NCBI GenBank assembly: GCA_037954325.1
Contig: JBBMNZ010000022.1
Span: forward strand, 1,023,501 to 1,087,500
Length of the DNA: 64,000 nucleotides
Origin: Fistularia commersonii
Lineage: Eukaryota; Chordata; Actinopteri; Syngnathiformes; Fistulariidae
Reading direction: 5' to 3'
Shown here: positions 22,590 to 32,205 of the stretch, one piece after another
Layout: each line of letters begins with the position of its first letter
Numbering within the stretch: position 1 is the first letter of the stretch
Position numbers and translations under genes: made by a program
The notes under the pieces: model-generated
What the model saw: the letters and a program-made list of their open reading frames with translations, nothing else
Databases searched by the model: none
Told to the model about the DNA's origin: nothing

Positions 22590-22691
22590 CAGGAAGGAAG
22601 GAAGGAAGGAAGGACGGGGTAACGGATAAATGATTCGCTAAGGGGTTTTCACAAAGGGAGTAAGTGTTCATTCATTCATTCATTCATTCAT
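22590..22691. repeat. Short (GGAA)n and (ATTC)n runs
   Basis: GGAA occupies about 22593-22612 and ATTC about 22668-22691. The flanks (21971-22589 and 22692-22767) contain nothing I can name. Confidence 0.9.
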
Positions 22692-22767
22692 CAGCCCGTC
22701 CCTGTGATTGGGGGAGAAGACCCGTCTATAATTGATTACACACAATATGCATCCTTTCATTCACTCG

Positions 22768-23513
22768 TCACATGGATTCAAAGATTCAAAGATTCAAAGA
22801 TTCAAAGATTCAAAGATTCAAAGATTCAAAGATTCAAAGATTCAAAGATTCAAAGATTCAAAGATTCAACATTCAAAGATTCAAGATGATTCAAAATTTC
22901 AAAGATTCAGAGATTCAAAAATTGAAAGATTTAAAGATTGAAAGATTCAAAAATTCAAGATTCAAAGATTCAAAGATTCAAAGACTCAGAGATTCTAAGA
23001 TTGAAAGATTGAAAGATTCAAAGATTCAAGATTTAAGATTCAAAGATTCCACATTCAAAGATTCAAAGATTCAAGATGATTCAAAATGTCAAAGATTCAG
23101 AGATTCAGAGATTCAAAGATTCAAAGATTCAAGACTCAAGATTCAAAGATTCAAAGATTCAAAGATTCAAAGGTTCAGAGATTCTAAGATTCAAAGATTC
23201 AAAGATTCAAGATTTAAGATTCAAAGATTCCACATTCAAAGATTCAAAGATTCAAGATGATTCAAAATTTCAAAGCTTCAGAGATTCAGAGATTCAAAGA
23301 TTCAAGATGATTCAAAATTTCAAAGATTCAGAGATTCAAAGATTCAAGATGATTAAAAATTTCAAAGATTCAGAGATTCAGAGATTCAAAGATTCAAGAT
23401 ACAAAAATTCAAAAATTCAAAGATTCAAGATTCAAAGATTCAGGATTCAAGATTCAAATATTCAACATTCAAAGATTCAAAAATTCAAAGATTCAAGATT
23501 CAAAGATTTAAAG
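22768..23513. repeat. ATTCAAAG-based satellite array
   Basis: About 745 bp is built from the octamer ATTCAAAG, pure from 22775 to about 22865 and then variant. The variant block GATTC(C/A)ACATTCAAAG followed by a GATGATTCAAAAT-type block occurs at about 22863, 23045 and 23226, so a 181-182-bp higher-order unit is present. The octamer is out of phase with codons, so the array reads as KIQRFKDS repeats. Those frames are artefacts. The array ends exactly where a minus-strand retroelement 3' end begins. Confidence 0.97.
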
Positions 23514-23900
23514 TGTTTATTGTCATATGTACAGCATATAAAGGTGTTTCCCTGTACAGTGAAATTCCGACTTTTCTGTCCGCAGTGCATTTGGATATGT
23601 GCTGATAGGAAGGGTTTAAACATTACTATAAATATGATTATAGATACAAATATAAACAAACAGTGCGATGAGACATTTGAGTGCAACTCACAAAGTGCAC
23701 ATGCAGGGATGAATGCGTTTTAAGTGCCAGTCGACTTTACATGTGCAAGAAGAACGAGCGTCCAGGCGTCTGACGCCGGTCGGGTAGAACGACTTCTCGA
23801 ATCGTGTCCTTCTACATTTCGCCGGAGGGCAGGAGTGTGTGCGGTCCGTGTCGGTCCACTGCAGAGGAAAAAGAAACGACAGTTTCTGCATGCAACTAAA
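23514..23900 (-). mobile_element. Retroelement 3' region adjoining the ATTCAAAG array
   Basis: After AAGATTTAAAG the sequence reads TGTTTATTGTCATATGTACA, then GTTTCCCTGTACAGTGAAAT, CCGACTTTTCTGTCCGCAG and a block around TGAGTGCAACTCACAAAGTG. I recall TTTATTGTCATATG...TGAAATTC as the reverse complement of a common teleost retroelement 3' end whose tail is CTTTGAAT. No reverse transcriptase frame is visible. Confidence 0.5.
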
Positions 23901-23904
23901 TAGT

Positions 23905-24125
23905 TTGAGCTCCGACAAAAAAGACGTTGGAGGATATTTTTAAGCAAAATCCTCCGTGTCTGTTTGAGTCCTTCTTGTATTTATGAAAAAAAAAAGGCAA
24001 AACTTAAATGATCCACCAAACGTGCCGTGATCTCTCTGCTGAAAGAGCCACAAAAATAGTTTGACACGTTTTATTAAGATGTTACGACAAACTAAAATGA
24101 GATACATATTAATTTAATAGTCGTA
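23905..24125. mobile_element. Fragment of non-autonomous hAT family
   Basis: This segment aligns with 26755-26960. Both carry AAAAT(C/A)C(C/T)(C/T)C or a similar block, then CTGTTTGAGTCCTT or CTGTTCGAGTCCTT, TGTATTTA, an A run, and AAATGAT(C/T)C. It also contains AAGAGCCACAAAAATAG. The same family has its ends visible at 48185-48802. Neither end is visible here. Confidence 0.5.
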
Positions 24126-24243
24126 AATTATTACCAGAAGCCTCAGAGCTGAAGGAGCCTCTGGGATGAAGATCTGAAACATCTTCAGGTGAAGAACTTC
24201 ACGTCCTGTTACCGCGACGAGAAGATTTCACCTTGACCTGGAC

Positions 24244-24246
<3 letters not shown>

Positions 24247-24300
<54 letters not shown>

Positions 24301-24458
24301 CGCAGGCCTAAGTAACCAGAAAGTTGTCCTCCGAAGGTGAAGTCAATAGACGGCGCCTCGGCCTGCTGCCCTCCTGCTGACATTACGGGGAAATAGACGT
24401 TTGGTATTCCACAATAAAAGCAGGACAACGCAGCACTGCTTGTCTGCAGTGATACTTT

Positions 24459-24507
<49 letters not shown>

Positions 24508-24635
24508 AACAAGAGCAATTAGCATACTGCAGCAGTCTCAGTGTCACGACCCCGGTGTCAGCAAGACATGTCTGGGTATTGGAATGTGGGCCATCCAAGA
24601 CAGTGTAAACATGCAAATGTGTGTGTGTGTGTGTA

Positions 24636-24681
<46 letters not shown>

Positions 24682-24794
24682 AACTGACAAGTAACTCATG
24701 CCAAAAATCATTTCCAGGTACATAAGCTAAAGTGTTGCCGCCAGTTTATGGATTTGCAATTGTGTTGATGTTTGTCAAGGTCTCTTAGTCCACT

Positions 24795-24884
<90 letters not shown>

Positions 24885-25160
24885 CAAGTTGAGCTGTCGT
24901 GTAGACAAGGGCCGCTAACTAAATGATTCACTGCTTTGCTGTCACACGAGCACAAACACAAATGCTCTCTCTCCCTCACACACACACACAAACACACACA
25001 CACACACACACACTGCTGACAGCCTGATGGACTGTGAGAGTGGTGCACTAACACGTGGCCTCTCAGCTCCTGCAGAGTATTATTGGAAGCAAATATGGCA
25101 TTCGGGCAGGAAGAGGACAGACTCTGTCGCACCTGGAAGAGAGAGTGACATAAACACAGC

Positions 25161-25201
<41 letters not shown>
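24247..25201. repeat. Cluster of six dinucleotide arrays
   Basis: There are TG runs at 24247-24298, 24461-24507, 24617-24679 (with TATG interruptions) and 25162-25201, and CA runs at 24797-24883 (one AAAC interruption) and 24976-25013. Together they occupy about a third of 955 bp. The TG-to-CA switch makes inverted pairs that could form hairpins or left-handed DNA. The intervening unique segments are 70-165 bp and carry no recognisable gene. Confidence 0.95.
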
Positions 25202-25203
<2 letters not shown>

Positions 25204-26452
25204 AGGGAAAAGAAAAACAAGAAAAAGAGAGAGGACAGGATCAAAGGGGAGGGAGAGAAGGATTCATTGACGGCATGACAAGGCGAGGAGAAGAGGTTAG
25301 ATGGAAGGGAGGCAGATGAAAATCTATTTATCTTCATGCTAAAAACATTAGCGAGCGTTAGCCCGTGTGGGCGCAGAAGGTCGGCCGTGTCGGAGTCCCG
25401 TTCTGAGAGACGTCAAAACGACACCGAAAAAAACAAAGTTCATCCAGGTCGTCTTTTAATTCTTCCGTCTCGTCGGGCGGCTAGCCGGTTTGAAACGCCA
25501 CGTACGCAGCGCGGCCTGTTAGCAACTAAAAAACATGCAAATCAATGCCGGTAACGATGCAAATTGGAACGCTAATGAGATATGCTTATTTATAGACCGG
25601 GCTTTTTCCCGTGGCTTAATGCAGGTATTGTAATTGTTTCTAAATTGGCCCGCGTGAGCTAATATGCTATGTTTTTTTTCTCCCTTCATTCATTTTGTCA
25701 TGTAATTTGATTAAATGACGACGCTGTTAGCAGATAGTAATTGTACCTGGCGGCAAATAGTAGCTCTGGAGGCCTGGACTCGGGACGCTTGGGGGCGTTT
25801 CGGTCTAAAGGGGGACTCCTGGATTCTTCATTTAGCGATGATTTTGCAAACTGCGCCGCATGCAAGATAAAAACAACCCAGCTCGTGACTAAAACTGGGC
25901 ATAAAAAGAAAGATAGCGCAGTCACGTTCAGGTGCAAACTCTCCGGATTGGACAAAAGTGGCGTCTGTCAGATCTGGGTCGGACTTGGAGACAAGTCTCA
26001 GGTGACCGTCATGCCCCAAACTTGATTAGCGCGTTAGCATCACCTTAAAATGATTATAATTATTCTTGCGCTTGCTGTTATTATAAGAGCGGAACGAAAT
26101 ATCTGTTGACTGTTTGTCAGCCCTTCCTTGATCCCATTCAGCCCTTTCGTGTTTCTGAAATAATTACCATGGCCGGAGGGGCAGTGACATGCTGATTGTG
26201 CGATCACCTGAAGATAGCTCCCGCATAAATTACGCAATCACGGGATGGATCCTCTCAGGCCGGGCCGAGCGTAAATCAGGCTTCCATTGTGAAGCCGACG
26301 AAGAGGCCGGGCGGCTTTAAACCGCCCGTCATCATCGCCGCCGCTGCAGAAGCCTCGTGGTCGCGCTGACCTCCGGCTTGCGAGAAGGCTGGAGAAGAAG
26401 GGAAATAACGCAGATTGGTAAATGAGGGGTTTCGACTGGTTTGGTAAAGTGG
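25202..26452. other. Single-copy-looking stretch, no gene recognised
   Basis: There is almost no simple repeat. AT-rich homeodomain-like words (TAATTG, TAATGAG, TAATTA) occur near 25540-25740 and 26040-26070, together with ATGCAAAT. I can name no exon. This is a fair candidate for conserved noncoding DNA, but only comparison with other fish could show that. Confidence 0.3.
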
Positions 26453-27290
26453 GCGGCGCGGCGGCGCAGCGGTTAGCGCAGGGGTCGGCGACATTTGGTG
26501 TCGTTTCCACAAAAGTAAAGAAAACACCCGGAGCCACAGCACGCTTTGGACGTTTAAAATGAATAAACACGGCATATAATGTTATATATACAGTCTTTTT
26601 TAGCCTTAATGGATTCAGATGCACTGCGGACAGCAAAGTGAGAATCACCTTTTTACTCTGCGCATGTGACAATGATCGCTTTGAGCGTAGAAACAAAATG
26701 TGTTGCAGAAATGACATTCCTGCACGCGAGGAAACATTTTAAACTCTGACGAAAAAAGGCGTTTATTTTGAAGAAAAATACCCAACGTCTGTTCGAGTCC
26801 TTTGTGTATTTAGGAAAAAAAAGCCAAATTTAAATGATTCGAACCCGAAAATGCCGTCTGTCATCTTTTCACCGGCGCGTGCAGTCGTTTATCAAGAGAT
26901 GTTTTTATGGAGATGTTACACGGTCGCCATTGTTTTCACATTTAAAATTAAAATTTAAAAATGACCAAACTTAAATAAAATACCTTTCCATTAAATACTT
27001 GCTGATTCTTTTGAAAAGCCACAGGGAGCAGCATCAGACGGACAAAGAGCCGCTTCCTCCTCCCAGCCAGAAGGTCCTGGGTTGGATCTCCTCAGGTGTT
27101 CAGGATCTTCATGTTCTCCTAGGTCTGCTTGGGGTTCCTCAGGGTTCTCCGGGTTCCTCCCGAAGTCCGAACCAGATGATTTGGAGCCCCTCGATTGAAT
27201 CGTGGAAAGGATGAATAATTGGATGTCTCTTTATGCGATTGGTCCAGGCCGAACCGGCCTCTCGGCCAATCACGGCCGCGATAGGCTCCT
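26453..27290 (+). repeat. Interspersed repeat with tRNA-like head, split in two
   Basis: The head GGCGGCGCAGCGGTTAGCG lies at 26459-26478. The continuation AGCCAGAAGGTCCTGGGTTG begins at 27058 and runs through CTTGGGGTTCCTCAGGGTTC, a GGGTTCCTCCCGAAG block and the GGCCAATCACGG block near 27270. In an intact copy these two parts would be adjacent. The roughly 580 bp between them is hAT-derived. Confidence 0.6.
26479..27050. mobile_element. Non-autonomous hAT insertion within the interspersed repeat
   Basis: The left end CAGGGGTCGGCGAC matches the left end at 48185 (CAGGGGTCGGCAGC). Internal similarity to 23905-24125 is clear (GTCTGTTCGAGTCCTTTGTG, AAATTTAAATGATTCG). Near the right edge AAAAGCCACAGGGAGC and AAAGAGCCGC occur, as in this family. 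The matching right-end CCGACCCCTG is not visible, so the right terminus is lost or diverged. The expected 8-bp duplication of GGTTAGCG is not found. Confidence 0.5.
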
Positions 27291-27599
27291 CTGTCGATGA
27301 ACCGACCAACCAACGACTTTGTTTGACAAAGTTGCTTCTCTTCAGTCTGGCGGAGAAACACCGTCTGCTTCATCTCCACGTTCTCAACGCCACAGGCATC
27401 ATTTGATGATTTGATCGTCAGCCCGTCCCACGGGGGAAACAGATCATCCAATTAACACGCAGCTAATGGGCGGGATTTTAATTAGCGCCGTCATCACCCC
27501 CCCCCCTCCCGTTCTTTGTGTTTTCCTTTTTCAGCGGCCATTCATCTTTTCGTTCCTTTTTCCAAGGCTCATTTTGTTCTGCTGATTGCAATTCCACTG

Positions 27600-27616
27600 T
27601 GGCTGGAGCCCCCGAC

Positions 27617-27653
<37 letters not shown>

Positions 27654-27725
27654 GAGCCACTGCTCATGATCAAAGTGATGTTTTGTCAGATTAGCGCTGA
27701 GGAACGAGTGCTCGGGGAGCAGGAG
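27600..27725 (+). repeat. Dispersed unit with embedded (CA)n, copy 1
   Basis: A CA run at 27618-27648 is followed by CATGATCAAAGTGATGTTTT, GTCAGATTAGCGCTGAGGAA and CGAGTGCTCGGGGAGCAGG. The same flank follows the CA run at 31397-31463. The microsatellite is therefore part of a dispersed unit, not an independent locus. Confidence 0.7.
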
Positions 27726-27729
27726 TATA

Positions 27730-28440
27730 GCGGCTCCAAGTTGTAAACAGTGGGGCTCCGTGTCACTGTATCGCGCTAAATCCACCGCTAGCCATTACAG
27801 CACCAGGCTACTGGGAATACAGAAGTAAATAATAGTCTCCGATCCTTTTATACAAATGTATGCACATTTTATTCTGCCGAGGCCTTCAGCAATTACCCAC
27901 TTTATGGAAGCTTTTTTTTTTTTAAAAAGTGCAGTTATAATCTCCCAGCAGGCGGGATGTTTTTTTGGCGTGTCGTGTCGTACCATCGCACCATCGTAGG
28001 GGTCGGTGATGTGCAGAGGCAGGGGGAGGCCGGGCCTCACCTGACATCGTGGAAGGGAAAAAATGCAAAATGAAAAATTAAATGAAATGGTTCTATTTAT
28101 TCAGTGATTTTTACTATAAAGTTATTTTCCACGTCGCTTCACCGTTTTTAATTTTTTTTTTTTTTTTCAAAATTCACATGTTCCGTTCGAGTGTGAAGAA
28201 GATGTGTGGTTACGCGGCAACCAGCAGAGCCCACTATGGATTGAGCGATGATTGTGCTAACTGTGCTAGCATGCTATGCACTGAGATCATAGTGCTGTGT
28301 CTGGGGATGTCACTATTAAAAAAACGCTTTTAATATATGCACTAAATTTCCATGGTTTAGCTGATGTGTCTAATGTTTTTTATCAACAACTATAACGTGG
28401 TTCTCGTAATCATAAAACGATTGCGAAGAGACATTAGGTG
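27730..28440. other. No gene recognised
   Basis: T and A runs at 27911-27927 and 28148-28166 are the only notable features. Frames of about 80 codons show nothing recognisable. Confidence 0.4.
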
Positions 28441-28599
28441 AGGCAGGCAGTGCCGGTGCCTCATGCTAGGGGGCGCCGCTGATCCCAGGGATCCTTCTTA
28501 CTACTCGACTACAGAATAATAGAATTAGCATTAGCAAGCTACAGTAAACAGTTAGCAAGTCAAGTACAGCCATCCAGCTATTTTCTGGCTGTATAGCTC

Positions 28600-28920
28600 A
28601 CAAACAATGAAGGATGAATGTAAATCTCCTGGGCAGCTTCTACACTTTCTGGCCCAGAAGGATCTCATTCTAACCTTTCCTGAGAAGACAAAGTTCCTCC
28701 GGTGGTCACCGTTCCGGCTACGACAGCATCGTTGCAGCGCTCGTTCTCGGCACCGAAGAGACTCAAAACATACAGTTGGAACAGGAGCGATCAAGACGAC
28801 CGTCTTCACTGGCGGTGATTTCCACTGAGAGACTTTTAAAACCGAAGAAAGATAAGGACGACTTCTACAAGCAAGTTATGGATGCTTCAGAAGAAGCGGC
28901 GCATGGACTTCATTTATAAG
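28600..28920 (+). pseudogene. hAT transposase C-terminal remnant
   Basis: The frame from 28607 reads KDECKSPGQLLHFLAQKDL, resembling the segment just before the hAT dimerisation domain in ZMYM1-like transposases (SPL-LL-FL---DLI-TFP). A frameshift near 28700 moves the next conserved block to another frame, where RSFSAPKRLKTY is readable. That is the ERSFSxLKxIKTYLR signature of the hAT C-terminal domain. Later residues (KDDFYKQVMDASEEAAHG) are followed by a stop. It is a broken gene with no visible 5' part; the upstream 28441-28599 may be more of the same element. Confidence 0.55.
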
Positions 28921-28989
28921 TAAAGGTAAGAGATAAGAATCTTTTTTTTTTACATGTGCTTTTTTCCTATGGTACAGTTTGTAAAGAAT

Positions 28990-30059
28990 GCTGATATGAT
29001 ATTTTAAACAAAACACGTCAACGGCTGCCAATAAAATGGTGAATAAGGGGTGGCTGTAGCTCCACTGGAGCTAAAGAAAGTTAGCACCGCCGTTGCCTGA
29101 GGGTTTGGTCGAGCCCAAAGTCCTTGCGGAGGATTCGCCGACCGACGTCTGCTCGACGCTTACTTCGGCAGGAAGTGCTTTGCCGAAATGGAAACTGTTT
29201 CCTGTCTCTCCATCTTTGATTGGACTCGAGCGTCACATGGAGAGACGGATACGTCGTTTAAAACCGTCCAACTCGATGGAGGCGGAAAGAAAAGCTTTGG
29301 GGATGATGAGGTGCAGGTGTTCAGTAGCAATTAGCTTCTTGAAGAGGTGGATTTGAGCTAGCGGGGCGACCGGGAGTGGGACGGCTCATCCTGAAGGTCC
29401 AACCAGGAGAACAAAAACTGTTGCTAAGATCGGGCGAGAACATCTTCCACAGCAGCGATAGCTTAGGCTACCTAAACCTACGGGATGCAGCTTTTTCTTG
29501 GACGTGGAGGGTTCATGTTCGCGTAGCCCGGCATCGAGTATTTAAAACATCTAACCGTTTGCCAGGTGGTCTTGCTAAGGTCTTGCGAAGTGATTTTTCA
29601 AAAGAAAATGATTCTGTCAAAAATGTGCAAATGGCCAAAACTCCGTCCAGCAATGTTTCTTTCTCTGTTGTGCTATTATATAGAAAAACTGTCTGTTTTT
29701 ATGGTACGACTGTTAATGTGTGTAATTGGACAGAGAACAAGGTGAAAGACAAACACTGGGAAATTCACAACTAGGAAAGCAGGTAGATCCAGTAGATCAG
29801 CCGTCCTTAACCGGTGTTAACCAGCGTAACCGGTCAACGCGGGACAATTTCACCGAGTCGACTTCAGAGCTCTGACTCGTGACTGGTTGCTCTCGCAACG
29901 TTTAAATATCCCTTTTAAATAAGATTCAGATACGTCACAAATACATTCATAACGAAAACGTTATTTTCATGAACATTTCAAACATGTCAGAATATGGAGT
30001 CCATGTCAAGAAACCTTAATATTTGACATTTCACATAGAGCTGTTTTTCTTTCATCTAT
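28990..30059. other. No gene recognised
   Basis: A 132-codon plus frame (29376-29774) and an 87-codon frame (29093-29356) show no domain I recognise. There are no simple repeats longer than A or T runs. The AACCGG words near 29810-29840 form a short run but no clear element. Confidence 0.35.
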
Positions 30060-30330
30060 TTGTTTTCCTTTATTTTCTTTTTCTTTGAGCATTAAACATT
30101 TCTCACAAACCTTTAATACTATTAACTTGTACAGTTAAATGATAATATACAGAACGAATTTACTTCCTCATTGACCTTCGATTCTACCTTGTCATGTTTT
30201 TTTGTCCATATGTATATGTATAAATAAATGCATATGTATAAAGCTGTTCTTATCTTATCTTATCTTATCTTATCTTATCTTATCTTATCTTATCTTATCT
30301 TATCTTATCTTATCTTATCTTATCTTATAT
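30060..30330 (+). mobile_element. Retroelement 3' end with (TTATC)n tail
   Basis: T-rich sequence, then ATGTATAAATAAATGCATAT just before a TTATC run of about 16 units (30248-30328). It resembles the arrangement at 15790-16136: AT-rich 3' noncoding sequence, an AATAAA-like word, then the pentamer tail. Its end meets a second element in opposite orientation. Confidence 0.5.
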
Positions 30331-30520
30331 CTCTTTAAGTAAGATAAAATAAGATAAGAACAACTTTATTTATCCCGAAGGAAATTGTTGTGCTAGAGTT
30401 TTAAGCAAAAACATAACAATAATAGATAATAGTAGGAAGGAGGGAGAATAAGAAATACAATAAAATATAAAGTGTCAAAGTTAAGGCTATCAAGTGTTTT
30501 AAGGTCTTAAAAAGTGCAAA
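30331..30520 (-). mobile_element. Retroelement 3' end in opposite orientation
   Basis: From 30337, AAGTAAGATAAAATAAGATA (a reverse-complement TTATC-type tail) is followed by AACTTTATTTATCCCGAAGG and AAATTGTTGTGCTAGAG. The block CTTTATTTATCCC...AAATT is the mirror of a common teleost non-LTR 3' end (compare GGATCAATAAAG at 16050). Its tail therefore abuts the tail of the element at 30060-30330. Confidence 0.6.
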
Positions 30521-30525
30521 CATTT

Positions 30526-30875
30526 GAATATTCCCTTCGCCTGAGGGAAGAATTTATACTATAAATGTGCAATAAAAATAATAAATAGATAAATAAATGA
30601 TAAATAAATAAATGATAAATAAATAAATATTGACTCTCTGAGACAAATTAGCAAAAAATGAAAAAAATAAATAAAGATAAAAAATTTAAAAAATAAAACA
30701 GAATATTCCCTTCGGCTGAAGGAAGAATTTATACTATTAATGTGCAACAAAAATAATAAATAGATAAATAAATGATAAATAAATAAATAATAAATAAATA
30801 AATATTGACTCTCTGAGACAAATTAGCAAAAAAATAAAAAATAGAGATAAAAAAAATAAAAAAATAAAACAGATC
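30526..30875. repeat. 175-bp tandem duplication
   Basis: TATTCCCTTCG recurs at about 30529 and 30704 (spacing 175). Both copies continue with AAGAATTTATACTAT, ATAAATAGATAAATAAATG and TATTGACTCTCTGAGACAAA. Differences are few, so the duplication is fairly recent. Just downstream, CCAAGATGGCCGACTC occurs twice, near 30885 and 30925. Confidence 0.95.
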
Positions 30876-31389
30876 ATTTCCACCAAGATGGCCGACTCCA
30901 TATATGGTCGCAGAACCGCCTCCGCCAAGATGGCCGACTCTAAACAACATGTCTTCGCACGGGAAGTTTGAGTCCGTTTGAGTCCAAACCGACCCGAGAC
31001 GGGCGAGTCGAGGTCACAGGAAGGAGACGCTGGGAGTTTTACTGTCCAAGAAGGACTTCCTGCTTGAAGTTACACATTCTTCTGCAAGACCTTTGACCTC
31101 CAGAGGAGACGGGACGAACCCTCAGGAGGAAGGGACTCAGAAGCTCCAGAAGCTGGAAGGAAGACGGCTTCCTGCAGGTGGTCAGTAAATATGGTGTGGT
31201 TACAAATGTTTATGTATTTAGATCTATTTATATATAGATATATATATATATGATTTTATTCTATTTATGAGTTGTTTCGCCTTATAAATTCAAAAACTAT
31301 AGAAATATGAATGGTATCAAATTGATTAGTTTATATTGATCCATCCCACTCATGCAATTAGAATGATTCCAATTCTAATTGTTTTACAG
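30876..31389. other. No gene recognised
   Basis: A purine-rich stretch (GGAAGGAGACGC, AGGAGACGGGACG) lies near 31020-31170 and an AT run near 31225-31250. No coding sequence is recognisable. Confidence 0.4.
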
Positions 31390-31395
31390 CCCCTC

Positions 31396-31464
<69 letters not shown>

Positions 31465-31553
31465 CTACTAGTCGTGATCAAAGTGATATTAGTCAGATTA
31501 AAACTGAGGAATGAGTACTCAGGGACAGGGTGTGTGCGTGTGTGCGCGCGCGC

Positions 31554-31605
<52 letters not shown>
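31390..31605 (+). repeat. Dispersed unit with embedded (CA)n, copy 2, plus adjoining (TG)n
   Basis: A CA run at 31397-31463 is followed by CGTGATCAAAGTGATATTAG, TCAGATTAAAACTGAGGAAT and GAGTACTCAGGGACAGG, matching 27650-27725. A TG run with a CGCGCGCG core occupies 31531-31605. The two runs are inverted relative to each other with about 67 bp between, so a long hairpin is possible. Confidence 0.9.
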
Positions 31606-31606
<1 letters not shown>

Positions 31607-31675
31607 GGGGGTTACTCTGTTAAATCTTTGCAAATATATGATGTTAACACACACACCATCACAGCTGGGTATTAG

Positions 31676-32205
31676 TCTGTTTGTTGGTACTGGTCCAGTT
31701 GTTGGAACTGGTCTGTTTTTTTAACTGTACTAGTTGTTGGTACTGGTCTAGTTGTTGGTGCTGGTCTAGTTGTTGGAACTGGTCTGTTTTTTTTAACTGT
31801 ACTAGTTGTAAGTACTGGTCTAGTTGTATGTACAGGTCCAGTTATTGGAACTGGTCCAGTTATTGGATTTGGTCTAGTTTTTTTAACTGTACTAGTTATT
31901 GGTACAGGTCTGGTTGTCGGTATGGGTCCGGTTGTTGGAACTTGTCTAGTTGTTGGAACTTGTCTCGTTTTTTTAACCGTACTAGTTGTTGATACTGGTC
32001 TAGTTGTTGGAACTGGTTTAGCTGCTTGTTGGTATGGGTCCGGTTGTTGGAACTGGTCTAGTTTTTTAACTGGTCTAGTTGTTGGAACTGGTCTGGTTGT
32101 CGGTATGGGTGCGGTTGTTGGAACTGGTCTAGTTTTTTAACTGTACTAGTTGTTGATACTGGTCTAGTTGTTGGAACTGGTTTAGCTGTTGGATTGGGTC
32201 TAGTT
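31676..32205. repeat. 18-bp-based minisatellite with 72/90-bp higher-order units
   Basis: The base unit is GGTCTAGTTGTTGGAACT (18 bp) with many substitutions. The marker T6AACTG(T)AC word recurs at about 31723, 31795, 31885, 31975, 32067 and 32139, so higher-order spacings are 72, 90, 90, 92 and 72 bp, that is four or five base units. Because 18 is a multiple of three, one frame reads LVVGTG repeatedly. I regard that as a by-product. Confidence 0.93.

Noticed and set aside
22772..23723. Frames of 162-215 codons (KIQRFKDS repeats)
   Set aside because: The octamer array keeps frames open by composition; no start context or non-repeat domain is present.
26471..26478. GGTTAGCG as an 8-bp target duplication of the hAT element
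   Set aside because: No matching octamer is visible near the presumed right end at about 27046-27058.
31681..32140. Glycine/valine-rich repeat protein
   Set aside because: The 18-bp base unit makes one frame open; it is broken by T-run markers and has no flanking coding sequence.
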